Source of the DNA: DASYSL01 sp036003365
Lineage (GTDB): Bacteria > Eisenbacteria > RBG-16-71-46 > DASYSL01
Assembly: GCA_036003365.1 (NCBI GenBank)
Contig: DASYSL010000139.1
Span: 1-17,546 of the forward strand
DNA: 17,546 nucleotides
Reading direction: 5' to 3'
Part shown: piece by piece, positions 1 to 9,087 of the stretch
How the letters are laid out: each line of letters opens with the position of its first letter
How positions within the stretch are numbered: the first letter of the stretch is position 1
The notes under the pieces: generated by a model
What the model was told of the DNA's origin: nothing
The model's input: the letters and a program-made list of their open reading frames with translations, nothing else
Database searches by the model: none
Position numbers and translations under genes: made by a program

Positions 1-725
1 GTCTCGGCGATGACCAGGTTGCGGTACCACTTGTGGTCGGCCGGGACCACGTTCCAGGGCGCCCACGTGGTGTTGCACAACGTGAGCGCGTCATCGTAGG
101 CCACGCGGTACGGTCGCCACTTGCTGCGCGTTTCGAGGTCGGACTCCGAGAACTTCCAGTTGCGCGACGGATCCTGGAGCCGCTGCAGGATGCGCGCCTG
201 CTGCTCCTTCTTGCTGATGTGCAGGTAGAACTTGATCACCCGCGTGCCGTTGTCGGTGAGCATGCGCTCGAACTCGTTGATCTGGTCGTAACGCTTGCGC
301 CACACCTTCTCGGGCAGGAGCTTCTCGACGCGCACCGCGAGCACGTCCTCGTAATGCGAGCGGTTGAGGATGCCGATCACGCCGCGCGGCGGGCAGGCGG
401 CGTGGATGCGCCACAGGAAATCGTGCGCCAGCTCGTTCGGCGTCGGCACCTTGAACGAGTGCACCTGACAGGCTTGCGGATTCACGCCCGCGAACACGTG
501 GCGGATGGTGCCGTCCTTGCCGGAGGCGTCGAGCCCCTGCAACACGATGAGCAGCGCCTGCTGCGACTCGGCCGACAGCTTGGCCTGGAGATCGAACAGC
601 CGCTCCAGCCTCTTCTTCTCTGCCGCGGCCGCCGTTTCCTTGTCCTTGTACTTCCCGGTGTCGGCGGGATCGATGTCGTCGAGCGCGATTCGCTTGCCGG
701 GCGCGAACGTCTTGGGCTTGGGCAT
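1..725 (-). CDS. ppk2: Polyphosphate kinase 2 (PPK2), class III-like; C-terminus cut by window edge
   Basis: PPK2 enzymes are cytoplasmic P-loop kinases that transfer phosphate between polyphosphate and nucleotides. The minus-strand frame is open from ATG 725 to the left edge, giving about 241 residues of a family usually 230-300 long, so a short C-terminal piece is missing. Visible are the Walker A loop GLDASGKDG (residues 64-72), the Walker B/NRSHYEDV block (about 115-128), the lid segment with KRYDQINEFERML and KFYLHISKKEQ, and the late WAPWNVVPADHKWYRN block. The N-terminal 'DDIDPADTGKY' segment and overall pattern match class III PPK2s such as the Meiothermus ruber enzyme, which act on AMP and ADP; the substrate here is inferred. 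There is no strong Shine-Dalgarno before this ATG. The gene is divergent from the efflux operon, and no functional link between them is evident. Confidence 0.93.
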   Translation of the reverse strand, partial: MPKPKTFAPGKRIALDDIDPADTGKYKDKETAAAAEKKRLERLFDLQAKLSAESQQALLIVLQGLDASGKDGTIRHVFAGVNPQACQVHSFKVPTPNELAHDFLWRIHAACPPRGVIGILNRSHYEDVLAVRVEKLLPEKVWRKRYDQINEFERMLTDNGTRVIKFYLHISKKEQQARILQRLQDPSRNWKFSESDLETRSKWRPYRVAYDDALTLCNTTWAPWNVVPADHKWYRNLVIAE

Positions 726-907
726 GGCGATTCCAGACGGTCCTTTCCGCGGGCGAGGGGCGAAACTTTCCTGACCACCGAAACGTCGCAAAGAGGGGGC
801 AAGTGTTCAGTCCGCGTCAAACCCCTCGCCGGACGGCCGCTTGGAACCCCGCTTCCGGCCACGCGCGGTTGACGATGCCGATTCTTCACTGCTTCAATGA
901 TTTGCAC

Positions 908-946
908 AACCGGTCGAGTGTGGGCCACCGCCTTGGGTGGCCGGTT
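908..946. promoter_or_regulatory. Nested inverted repeats in the PPK2/efflux divergent gap; possible operator
   Basis: The 236-bp gap between the divergent PPK2 and adaptor genes contains a perfect 7-bp inverted repeat, GGCCACC (923-929) and GGTGGCC (936-942), with a 6-nt loop. An outer pair, AACCGG (908-913) and CCGGTT (941-946), overlaps its right arm. It ends 16 bp before the adaptor start. RND operons are often controlled by TetR- or MarR-type repressors binding such dyads, but no regulator gene is present here, so an operator role is a guess. A short mRNA hairpin is an alternative. Confidence 0.3.
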
Positions 947-961
947 CAACGCGTGGGGGTT

Positions 962-2140
962 ATGAAGATCATCCGTCGGATCGCCCCGACTCCGGCTGGG
1001 AACCGCGTGTTCCCGGGCTTGGTCGGTCCTCTTGCCTTCCCGTTCGTCCTCGCCCTGACCCTGATCGTGAGCGGATGCGGCGCCCAGGCGGCCAAGCGCG
1101 CGCAGCGTGTGCCCGTCCTCGTGGCTCGCGCCGAGAGCCGCACCGTTCCCTACGAGATCGAAGCCACCGGCACCGTCGAGCCCATCCAGACCGCGCAGGT
1201 CACCTCGCAGGTGGCCGGCATCGTGACCCGCGTCTACTTTCAGGAAGGAAGCGACGTGCGCCGCGGGCAGCCGCTCTTCCAGCTCGACCCGGCCATGATG
1301 CAGGCCGCCCACGCCCAGGCGGCGGCCAATCTCGCGCGCGACCGCGCCCAGCTCGAGAACGCCCGGCTGGCGCTCGTGCGTGGCGAGAAGCTCCACGAGC
1401 AGAAGCTCATCGCCGACATGGAGCTCGATCAGCTGCGCAGCACGTACGGCGCAGCACAGGGGACGGTGCGCGGCGACTCGGCGGCAGCCATCGCAGCGCG
1501 GCTCAACGTGGAGTACGCGACCATCCGGGCGCCCATCGGCGGCAAGACGGGAAGCCTCAAGATTCACGTCGGCGACCAGGTGAAGGCCAACGATCCGCAG
1601 ACGCCGCTCGTGAGCATCAACCAGATCCGCCCCATCCGCGTGCGCTTCACCTTCCCGGAGGACCGCCTCGCCGACGTGCGCGCGCGCTTGCCCGGCAAGA
1701 ACGTGCGCGTCGAGGCGCAATCTTCCGACGCCGACTCGGCATGGGCGCAGGGCAAGCTGGCTTTCGTCGACAACGGCGTCGATCCGTCGTCGGGCACGGT
1801 GCTCTTGAAGGGCGAGTTCGCGAACAGCGACGGCCGTTTGTGGCCGGGCCAATTCGTGCGCGTGCGCGTTCGCCTCTACGACCAGGGGAACGCCACCATC
1901 GTGCCCACGACGGCGGTCACCAACTCGCAGAGCGGCACGTACCTCTTCGTCGTCAAGCCGGACACCACGGTGGAGGCGCGGCCGATCACGGTGCAGCGCA
2001 CCTGGGGTGACTTCTCGGTGATCGATTCCGGCGTCCAGCCGGGGGAGACCGTGGTCACCGACGGCCAGCTTCGCTTGTCGCCCGGCGCCAAGGCGTCGAT
2101 CCGCCCGGCGGCCGGGCAGGCGCAGGGCGGGAAGACGTGA
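962..2140 (+). CDS. RND efflux periplasmic adaptor (membrane fusion) lipoprotein, MdtA-like
   Basis: This is the periplasmic adaptor of a tripartite efflux pump, linking the inner-membrane RND transporter to an outer-membrane channel. It is 392 aa from ATG 962, which follows a GGGGG stretch; upstream in-frame starts would run into the divergent promoter region. Residues 20-39 form a hydrophobic segment ending in the lipobox VSGC (Cys39), so a lipid-anchored protein is predicted. Next come the first half-lipoyl strand (VTSQVAGIVTRVYFQEGSDV), an alpha-helical hairpin (LARDRAQLENARLALVRGEK), the second lipoyl half with YATIRAPIGGKTG, and beta-barrel and membrane-proximal domains. The YxxIRAPIxGxxG and VNQIRP-like patterns resemble MdtA/AcrA-family adaptors. 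The stop overlaps the transporter start by 4 nt, so the two form an operon. The exported substrate cannot be read from the sequence. Confidence 0.93.
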   Translation: MKIIRRIAPTPAGNRVFPGLVGPLAFPFVLALTLIVSGCGAQAAKRAQRVPVLVARAESRTVPYEIEATGTVEPIQTAQVTSQVAGIVTRVYFQEGSDVRRGQPLFQLDPAMMQAAHAQAAANLARDRAQLENARLALVRGEKLHEQKLIADMELDQLRSTYGAAQGTVRGDSAAAIAARLNVEYATIRAPIGGKTGSLKIHVGDQVKANDPQTPLVSINQIRPIRVRFTFPEDRLADVRARLPGKNVRVEAQSSDADSAWAQGKLAFVDNGVDPSSGTVLLKGEFANSDGRLWPGQFVRVRVRLYDQGNATIVPTTAVTNSQSGTYLFVVKPDTTVEARPITVQRTWGDFSVIDSGVQPGETVVTDGQLRLSPGAKASIRPAAGQAQGGKT

Positions 2141-5100
2141 GCCTTTCCTCTCCCTTCATCAAGCGGCCGGTCGCCACCACTCTCATCATGTCCGGCATCT
2201 TCCTGTTCGGCGTGTTGGGCTTCCGCCAGCTTCCGGTGAGCGATCTTCCCAACGTCGACTACCCGGTGATCAACGTGCGCGCCAACCTGGCGGGCGCGAG
2301 CCCCGAGACCATGGCTTCGGCGGTGGCCACGCCGCTCGAGAAGCAGTTCACGACCATCGCCGGCCTCGATCAGATGACGTCGACAAGCACGCTCGGGTCG
2401 ACCAACATCACGCTCCAGTTCGCGCTCGACCGCAAGATCGACGCCGCCGCCCAGGACGTGCAGGCGGCGATCGCGCAGACGCTGCGTCAGCTGCCGCAAG
2501 GCATGCTGCCGCCGTCGTATTCGAAATCGAACCCTGCCGACTCGCCCATCCTCCTGCTCGCGCTCCGCTCCGACCTCCTGCCGCTCTCGCAGCTCGACGA
2601 GTACGCCGAGACCTACCTCTCGCAGCGCATCTCGACCGTGAACGGCGTCGCCCAGGTGAACGTGTTCGGTGCGCAGAAGTATGCGGTGCGCATCCAGCTC
2701 GATCCGCAGGCGCTGCAGGCGCGCGGCGTGGGCATCGACGAGATCAACGAGGCTGTCGACAAAGCCAACGTCAATCAGCCGACCGGCGTCTTGTGGGGCA
2801 AGGAGCAGGCCCAGACCATCAAGGTCGACGGCCAGCTCACCAATGGGCAGGGGTTCCAGTCGCTGATCGTCAAGTCGGTGAACGGAGCACCGGTCAAGCT
2901 CGGCGACCTGGGCCAGATCAAGGACGACGTCCAGGACAACCATGCCGCCAGCTGGTTCAACGGCTCGCGCGCCATCGTGCTCGCCATCTTCCGCCAGCCC
3001 GGAACCAACACCGTGCAGGTGGCGGACAACGTCCTGGCGATGGTGGAGAAGCTCAAGCCGCAGATTCCGGCTTCGGTGAAGCTCGAGACTTTGATCGATC
3101 GCTCGGTGTCGATTCGCCACTCGGTGGCCGACGTCGAGACCACGCTCCTGATCGCGCTCCTGCTGGTGGTCGTGGTGATCTTTCTCTTCCTGCGCAACAT
3201 CTCGGCCACCGTGATCGCGAGCCTGGCCCTGCCGCTCTCCATCGTGGGCACGTTCGCGCTCATGAAGCCCCTGGGCTTCAGCCTCGACAACCTGTCGTTA
3301 CTGGCGCTCACGCTCTGCGTCGGGTTCGTGGTCGACGACGCGATCGTCATGCTCGAGAACATCGTGCGCCACGTCGAGATGGGGAAGAAGCCGCGCGAGG
3401 CGGCGGTCGAGGGCTCCCAGGAGATCGGCTTCACCATCTTGTCGATGACCCTGTCGCTGGTCGCCGTGTTCATTCCGGTGCTCTTCCTGGGCGGCCTCCT
3501 GGGCCGGCTCTTCCACGAGTTCTCCCTGGTCATCACCATCGCCATCCTGGTCTCGGGCTTCATCTCGCTCACGCTCACGCCCATGCTGTGCAGCCGCTTC
3601 CTGCGCGCCGACAAGCCGGAGAGCCATGGTCCCCTGTTCCGGCGCACCGAGGCCGTGTTCCAGCACGCGCTCGATGGCTATACCCGCAGTCTCTCGTGGG
3701 TGATGGAGCGGCGCCGGCTGGCGCTTTTCTTCTCGCTCCTCATCCTGGGCGGGACGGTCGGGCTCTACATGGTCGTGCCCAAGGGCTTCATCCCGAGCGA
3801 GGACATCGATCAGATCCAGTGCACGACGGAGGCTGCGGAGGGCACGTCCTTCGAGGGCATGGTGCGGCGCCAGCGCCAGCTCGCGGCCATCGTGCAGAAG
3901 GATCCCAACGTGGCCGCCTTCATGTCGTCCCTGGGTGGCGGCGGAGGCGGCACTTCGTCCAATCAGGGCCGCATGTTCATCCGGCTCAAGCCGCGCGGCG
4001 AGCGCAAGCTGAGCGCCGACCAGGTGATCCGCGAGCTCACGCCCAAGCTTTCCACGGTGCCGGGCATTCGCGCCTACCTGCAGAACCCGCCGCCGGTGCG
4101 CATCGGCGCGCGCAACGCCAAGAGCGCCTACCAGTTCACGCTGCAGGGGACGGACATCACCTCGCTCTACGCCAACGCGACCAAGCTCGAGGGCAAGCTC
4201 AAGAGCGCGCCCGCGCTCGACAACGTGACCAGCGATCTCCAGGTGAAAAATCCCGAGATCCGCCTGCACATCGATCGCGATCGCGCCGCGGCCATGGGCG
4301 TGACTCCGGTGCAGATCGAAGACGCGCTCTACGATGCCTACGGCTCGAGCCAGGTGTCGACCATCCTCACGCCCAACAACCAGTACTGGGTCATCCTCGA
4401 GCTCTTGCCGCAGTACCAGCGTGATCTCTCGGCCTTGCGCCTGCTCACCGTACGCTCGTCGAGCGGCCAGCTCGTGCCCATTGCCGCCGTGGGCGACCTC
4501 TCCATGGGGCTGGGGCCGTCGAGCGTGAACCACGCCGGCCAGCTGCCGTCGGTGACGCTCTCGTTCGACACCAAGCCGGGCTACGGCCTCTCCGACGCGG
4601 TAGGCCAGGTGCAGACGCTGGCGCGCCAGAATCTCTCGTCCGACATCACCACTAACTTTGCGGGCACGGCACAGGCATTCCAGTCGAGCCAGCAGGGGCT
4701 GGGCTGGCTCCTGCTCGCCGCCATCCTCGTCATCTATCTCGTGCTCGGATGCCTGTACGAAAACTTCATCCACCCGATCACGATTCTTTCCGGTTTGCCG
4801 TTCGCCGGCTTCGGCGCTCTTCTGACTTTGTGGATCTTCCGCACCGATCTTTCGGTGTATGCGTTCGTGGGCGTCATCCTGCTCGTCGGCCTGGTCAAGA
4901 AGAATGCGATCATGATGATCGACTTCGCTCTCGAGGCCGAGCGCAACGAGGGCAAGAACGCGCACGACGCCATCCTCGAGGCGTGCCGCATCCGTTTCCG
5001 CCCCATCATGATGACCACGATGGCAGCCCTCATGGGCACGCTGCCCATCGCGCTCGGCTGGGGCGCGGGGGCCGAATCGCGCCGTCCGCTCGGTCTCGCG

Positions 5101-5283
5101 GTGGTGGGCGGCCTCGCTTTCTCGCAGCTCATCACGCTCTACGTGACGCCGGTCTTCTACACGTATCTCGACAACGTGCAGCGGCGCTTCGCCAAGCCCA
5201 GGGTCAAGCCCGAGCGTCTCCGCCTCGCCGAGGAGGAGGAGCCGGGCGTGCGCCGGGCGGCGGGGGCGGGAACCGTCAGCTAG
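2137..5283 (+). CDS. RND family multidrug efflux transporter (HAE1 type, MdtB/MdtC-like)
   Basis: This is an inner-membrane, proton-driven RND pump of 1048 aa, the usual length for the HAE1 family. The start is GTG 2137 in a GTGA overlap with the adaptor stop. TM1 is at about residues 13-30, followed by the first large porter loop, a TM2-TM6 cluster at about 330-490, a second periplasmic loop at about 555-855 and the C-terminal TM cluster. The proton-relay residues of AcrB are conserved: Asp400-Asp401 in VVDDAIV (AcrB D407/D408), Lys922 in LVKKNAI (K940) and Thr960 in RPIMMTTM (T978). It should therefore be an active pump. The N-terminus (FIKRPVATTLIM, QLPVSDLPNVDYP) is closest to MdtB/MdtC as remembered. 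A glycine run (GGGGGG) near residue 606 lies in the second loop. No outer-membrane factor follows. Confidence 0.96.
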   Translation: MSLSSPFIKRPVATTLIMSGIFLFGVLGFRQLPVSDLPNVDYPVINVRANLAGASPETMASAVATPLEKQFTTIAGLDQMTSTSTLGSTNITLQFALDRKIDAAAQDVQAAIAQTLRQLPQGMLPPSYSKSNPADSPILLLALRSDLLPLSQLDEYAETYLSQRISTVNGVAQVNVFGAQKYAVRIQLDPQALQARGVGIDEINEAVDKANVNQPTGVLWGKEQAQTIKVDGQLTNGQGFQSLIVKSVNGAPVKLGDLGQIKDDVQDNHAASWFNGSRAIVLAIFRQPGTNTVQVADNVLAMVEKLKPQIPASVKLETLIDRSVSIRHSVADVETTLLIALLLVVVVIFLFLRNISATVIASLALPLSIVGTFALMKPLGFSLDNLSLLALTLCVGFVVDDAIVMLENIVRHVEMGKKPREAAVEGSQEIGFTILSMTLSLVAVFIPVLFLGGLLGRLFHEFSLVITIAILVSGFISLTLTPMLCSRFLRADKPESHGPLFRRTEAVFQHALDGYTRSLSWVMERRRLALFFSLLILGGTVGLYMVVPKGFIPSEDIDQIQCTTEAAEGTSFEGMVRRQRQLAAIVQKDPNVAAFMSSLGGGGGGTSSNQGRMFIRLKPRGERKLSADQVIRELTPKLSTVPGIRAYLQNPPPVRIGARNAKSAYQFTLQGTDITSLYANATKLEGKLKSAPALDNVTSDLQVKNPEIRLHIDRDRAAAMGVTPVQIEDALYDAYGSSQVSTILTPNNQYWVILELLPQYQRDLSALRLLTVRSSSGQLVPIAAVGDLSMGLGPSSVNHAGQLPSVTLSFDTKPGYGLSDAVGQVQTLARQNLSSDITTNFAGTAQAFQSSQQGLGWLLLAAILVIYLVLGCLYENFIHPITILSGLPFAGFGALLTLWIFRTDLSVYAFVGVILLVGLVKKNAIMMIDFALEAERNEGKNAHDAILEACRIRFRPIMMTTMAALMGTLPIALGWGAGAESRRPLGLAVVGGLAFSQLITLYVTPVFYTYLDNVQRRFAKPRVKPERLRLAEEEEPGVRRAAGAGTVS

Positions 5284-5351
5284 GCGCTCCGGCCCTTTCC
5301 CCTGGTTCCGAGTCCAAGCCTGCGCTAGCCTCCCAAGGCTCGTCCCTCCCG

Positions 5352-7376
5352 ATGGGACGTGCCTCGCGTCACCTGCTTCTCGCGCAAGCACCGGAGGATG
5401 CCGCCGCGTCTTCCCGACGTTCCGTCGCGGCTTCAGACACGACGTCCGCCTCGACTCGCCCTCGTGCGGGCTGGGCCACGGCTTTGTCCGTGGCGCTCTT
5501 CGGAGGCGTTCTCCTGGCGCTTCACGGAGGCGCGCTCCGCTTTCCGTTTCTGGCTGACGACTACTTTTTCTACGACGAGACACGCCCGGGGAGCGGCTGG
5601 AGCCCGCTCGAAGCGGTGGCGCTCACGCGCAACTACTTCCGGCCGGTGGGGCGCGAGCTCTACTTCTACGTCCTCTCGCGCGTCTTCGGCCCGCATCCGC
5701 TTCTCTTCCATCTCTTCAATCTCGCGATTCTGCTCGTGTGCATCGGGCTCGTGTTCGCCCTGGCGCGCCGCCTCATGGGCGAGCGCGCCGCGGCCCTCGC
5801 TGCCGGCGCCTACGCGCTGCGCTACGCCCATCGCGTGCTCCTCGCCTGGGTGTCGTGCGCGCAGGATCTTCTCGCGGCCGCCTCGGGATTGGCGGCGGCG
5901 CTTCTCTACGTGCGCGGTCAGCGAAGGTGGGCGGCGCTGGCCTTTTTCGTCGGGCTCTTCGCCAAGGAGAGCATCGCAGCACTGCCGCTCGTGCTGGCGC
6001 TGTGGGAAGTGTGGCAGCTCGTCGGCGTGCCTCTCGGCGAGCGGCTGAAGGCCGCCGCCAAGCGCACGCTTCCTCTGTGGGTCGCGGCGGCGGCCTGGGC
6101 CGTGATCGTCGTGATCGTGCGCTCGACGCAGCATGCCTGGATGGTGCCGGGCGAGGCGCTCCCCGTGGCCGATGTCGTGCTCAAGCCGGAAAGTCTGTGG
6201 CTTGGCCTGCGTCTCGCGCTCCTCACCTACTTGTATCTCGATCAGCCGCTTTCGTATTTGGCCGAGGCGGCGCGTCACGTCGCGTGGCCGGCGCTCGCGA
6301 CGCTGCTCGCCGTGGCCGCGGTTCTCTTGCTGCGCTGGACGAAGGTCTCGAGCCGCCGCACGGAGCTCCCGACGGCGGCGGGCTGGAAGCTCGGGCTCGT
6401 GTGGGCGGTGGTGGGGGCGCTGCCGGTGGCGCTGGTCGGCCATCACTACAGCGCCTATTACGTGTGCTTCTCAGCGGTGGGCTTCGCGCTCGCCGCGGGC
6501 TGGCTCCTGGCGCGCCTCCCGCTTCCCGCCACGGCCGCCGTGCTCGCCCTCTGCGTGTGGGCCGACGGGGTCGCCAACGGCGTGCAGGCGTTCCGCGTGG
6601 CGCGCGAGATCGAGGAGAAGCCCGGCGTGTCCTATGTTTCGATCGCGCGCCTGGAGTGGCAGCGCAAGTTCGTGGACTCCTTGCACGCCGCCCTCGCCGC
6701 CGACCCGCCGCCGCGCGGCGCGGTCATCTACCTTTCGCACGCACCCAGCTATTTCGCACTCGCGACCTTTGGCAGCCACGGACCGCGGGTGTGGTTCGAC
6801 GACCCGACGCTCGAGCTGTCCTACATCACGCACTACACGCCCGGGGACGAGACCAGGCCCCGGCGCTTCGTGAGCTTCGACGATCAGCGCTGGTCCTTCG
6901 TCATGCTCTCCAATGCCCTCGTCGACGAGATCTATCGCGGCGAGACGGCGCTCGCGCAGGGCAAGCCCGCTGATGCCAAAGCGGCGCTGGCCTCCGCGCT
7001 CTCGATGATCGGACCACGTCCGACCCCCGAGCGCGCGGACGTCGAGAACACGTACGGGCTGGCCGCGTACCAGACGGGGGATAGCGCTCGGGCGCGCCAG
7101 GCTTGGCTCTCGGTGCTGGCGCAGGATCCGCACCATCGCGGCGCGCTCCTCAATCTCGCGGCGGTGAGCGCGGGGCGGGGAGACTTCGCGAGCGCGCGCG
7201 CATGGACAGCGCGCGTGCTGAGCGACGCTCCCCAAGATCCCACCGCGCTCTACTACATGGCGCGCATCGAGCGCGCGCTGGGGCACGAAACGGAAGCCCG
7301 CCGCGCCTGGGAGATGCTGGCTTCCTCGCAGCCTGCCTTCGCCGATTCCTTGGCCCGAAGCGGGGCCGCGCCGTGA
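5352..7376 (+). CDS. GT-C type membrane glycosyltransferase-like protein with C-terminal TPR repeats
   Basis: This is a predicted polytopic membrane protein of 674 aa from ATG 5352; the frame stays open upstream, but that stretch lies inside the RND gene. After TM1 comes an extracytoplasmic loop with Asp69-Asp70 in LADDYFFYDE, followed by NYFRPVGRELYFYVLSRVFG. This DD-plus-RP arrangement is typical of GT-C/PMT-like enzymes that use polyprenyl-phosphate sugars. About ten more hydrophobic segments follow, with a GLFAKES turn as in TMTC-type proteins. From about residue 521 the protein is soluble, with roughly three TPR-like units at about 560-665 (NTYGLAAYQTGDSARARQAW and similar). It follows the RND stop by 68 bp without a clear Shine-Dalgarno and overlaps the next glycosyltransferase gene by 1 nt. 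Donor and acceptor are unknown; protein O-glycosylation or envelope glycan assembly are possible. Confidence 0.75.
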   Translation: MGRASRHLLLAQAPEDAAASSRRSVAASDTTSASTRPRAGWATALSVALFGGVLLALHGGALRFPFLADDYFFYDETRPGSGWSPLEAVALTRNYFRPVGRELYFYVLSRVFGPHPLLFHLFNLAILLVCIGLVFALARRLMGERAAALAAGAYALRYAHRVLLAWVSCAQDLLAAASGLAAALLYVRGQRRWAALAFFVGLFAKESIAALPLVLALWEVWQLVGVPLGERLKAAAKRTLPLWVAAAAWAVIVVIVRSTQHAWMVPGEALPVADVVLKPESLWLGLRLALLTYLYLDQPLSYLAEAARHVAWPALATLLAVAAVLLLRWTKVSSRRTELPTAAGWKLGLVWAVVGALPVALVGHHYSAYYVCFSAVGFALAAGWLLARLPLPATAAVLALCVWADGVANGVQAFRVAREIEEKPGVSYVSIARLEWQRKFVDSLHAALAADPPPRGAVIYLSHAPSYFALATFGSHGPRVWFDDPTLELSYITHYTPGDETRPRRFVSFDDQRWSFVMLSNALVDEIYRGETALAQGKPADAKAALASALSMIGPRPTPERADVENTYGLAAYQTGDSARARQAWLSVLAQDPHHRGALLNLAAVSAGRGDFASARAWTARVLSDAPQDPTALYYMARIERALGHETEARRAWEMLASSQPAFADSLARSGAAP

Positions 7377-9049
7377 TGCGCCGCGTGCCATGGCTGCTCA
7401 CCTCGGGCGCAGCCCTCGCTTGCGCGATCTTCGCCGCGATTCGCCACCTGTGGTGGTGCGACGACGCGTTCATCTCGTTTCGCTACGCCCAGAACCTCAA
7501 CGCCGGCCTCGGCCTCGTCTACAACGCCGGCGAGCGCGTCGAAGGTTATTCCAATTTCCTGTGGACGATCTGGATCGCGCTCGGCATGCGGCTCGGCGTG
7601 AGCCCCGAGGCGTGGTCGGCGGCGTGGGGGATCGTGTTCTACGCGGCCACGGTGGCACTGCTCTGCCGGCTGGCCAAACGCGACGCGGGCGGTTGGCTCG
7701 GCCTGCCCCTGGCCGGCTGGCTCGCGGCCGTGCACAAGGACCTGTCGATCTTCGCCACCAGCGGCCTCGAGACCGCTTGCGTCACGTTCCTCGTTCTCGC
7801 CGCCTATGGCCTCGCGACTGCTCCCGAGAAGAGCGCGAGAAACGCCGCGCTCTCCGGGCTGGTTTCGGCACTGGCGGCCCTGACCCGCCCGGAGGCCATC
7901 CTGGTGGCGCCGATCATCGGCGCCTGGCTCGTGTGGACGCGGCGGCCGCGTACCCCCTCCGTGCTCGCCTTTGCCGCGGCGTTCCTCGCCGTCTTCGCGC
8001 CCTTCCTCGCCTGGCGGATCGCTTACTACCACGACTTTCTGCCCAACACCTGGTACGCCAAGTCGGCGTGGCTCCCTTGGTACGGCCAGGGGCTGCTCTA
8101 CCTCGGGCTCTATGCGCGGCAATACGCGATCGTTCTCGCAGGCTTGCCGCTCGCGCTCGTGGCGCTGTTCCTGCGCCGGCCCTCCGACGAGGACTGGAGC
8201 CAATCGCTCACGCTCGCCGCCGCGCTCGCGCTCGGTTACACGGTGTATGTCGTCCGTGTGGGCGGGGACTTCATGTATGCCCGCCTGCTGTTGCCCGCGA
8301 CGCCCTTCTATTTGATCCTTCTCGAGCGCGCCCTGGCGGCTCTGCTTCGCGGCCATCGGCGCCTCGAGCTCGCCACCGCCGGGCTCTTGGTGGTGGCGCT
8401 CTCGGCCGCTCCCAAGCCGTTCTCCGGAAAGGATGGTCCGGGCGGCATCGCCAACGAGCCCCTGTATTATCCGGCCGACGATCTCGAGGAGCAGCGCCGC
8501 CAGGGCCTCACGCTGCGCCGTTATTTCGCGGGCGCGCCGGTGGCCGTGGCTTACTGCGCTTCCCAGGCGCGCCTCGTCTATTACGCTCGGCCCGAGGTGG
8601 CCATCGAGTGCGCGACCGGGCTCACCGACCGTTGGATCGCGCACCAGCCGCTCGCCCGGCGCGGCCGCGTCGGACACGAGAAGCCGGCGCCGGTCTCCTA
8701 TCTGTTGCGGCGTCGCGTGGACTTCACGCTGGGCTTCGCTCACGCCGAGGCCCTGCACCTCGGCGATTACGTTCCCTGGACCCGCATCTGGTTCGACGAC
8801 GTGCCCGGAAACGTCGTGCACTGGGATCCGGCGATCCTGGCCGAGATGGGACGGCGGGGGGCGCGCTTTCCCGATCTGCCGCGCTACCTCGACGGCTACG
8901 GCGCCGCCATCGACTCGATTCCCGTCGACCAGGTGCGGGAGGATTACTTGCGCTTTCGCCGGTTCTACTTCGAGGGGGCGGGGGATAGCGTGCGCGAGAG
9001 GCCGTTTCTCGTCCGCTTGGCGGCCGCCGAGGCGACGCCCGGCCGCTGA
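7376..9049 (+). CDS. GT-C type membrane glycosyltransferase-like protein, AftB-like
   Basis: This is a polytopic membrane protein of 557 aa. ATG 7376 shares its A with the TGA stop of the preceding gene (TGATG), indicating translational coupling; GTG 7373 is an alternative start. TM1 leads into CDDAFISFRYAQNL (Asp29-Asp30) and GLVYNAGERVEGYSNFLW, a combination typical of GT-C enzymes related to mycobacterial AftB-type arabinofuranosyltransferases. TRPEAILV occurs in the middle loop. About eight further hydrophobic segments end near residue 345. The C-terminal region is soluble and holds the family-like block GLTD-x4-H-x6-GRVGHEK at residues 415-436. AftB acts on arabinan, which is not expected outside Actinobacteria, so a different pentose or hexose transfer on lipopolysaccharide or a surface glycan is likelier. 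The pairing suggests both enzymes serve one glycan. Confidence 0.78.
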   Translation: MRRVPWLLTSGAALACAIFAAIRHLWWCDDAFISFRYAQNLNAGLGLVYNAGERVEGYSNFLWTIWIALGMRLGVSPEAWSAAWGIVFYAATVALLCRLAKRDAGGWLGLPLAGWLAAVHKDLSIFATSGLETACVTFLVLAAYGLATAPEKSARNAALSGLVSALAALTRPEAILVAPIIGAWLVWTRRPRTPSVLAFAAAFLAVFAPFLAWRIAYYHDFLPNTWYAKSAWLPWYGQGLLYLGLYARQYAIVLAGLPLALVALFLRRPSDEDWSQSLTLAAALALGYTVYVVRVGGDFMYARLLLPATPFYLILLERALAALLRGHRRLELATAGLLVVALSAAPKPFSGKDGPGGIANEPLYYPADDLEEQRRQGLTLRRYFAGAPVAVAYCASQARLVYYARPEVAIECATGLTDRWIAHQPLARRGRVGHEKPAPVSYLLRRRVDFTLGFAHAEALHLGDYVPWTRIWFDDVPGNVVHWDPAILAEMGRRGARFPDLPRYLDGYGAAIDSIPVDQVREDYLRFRRFYFEGAGDSVRERPFLVRLAAAEATPGR

Positions 9050-9087
9050 CCGGAACCGCGGCTCGTCCGCCGCTGTACAACTCCTTG

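Noticed and set aside
482..1852. Long minus-strand open frame under the adaptor gene
   Set aside because: Its product is Arg/Ala/His-rich with no domain pattern. It lies antisense to the well-supported adaptor gene and overlaps PPK2 in the wrong frame. High GC content makes such open frames common.
5327..5340. AGCCT-CCCA-AGGCT hairpin between the RND and glycosyltransferase genes
   Set aside because: A five-pair stem with no T-run, close to chance expectation in such DNA and not convincing as a terminator.
3298..5583. 761-aa minus-strand open frame under the RND gene
   Set aside because: Composition is Arg/His/Glu-rich mirror coding of the RND transporter, with no start context or motifs.
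9058..9073. GCGGC-N6-GCCGC hairpin after the AftB-like gene
   Set aside because: Short GC stem without a T-run in GC-rich DNA; no support as a terminator.
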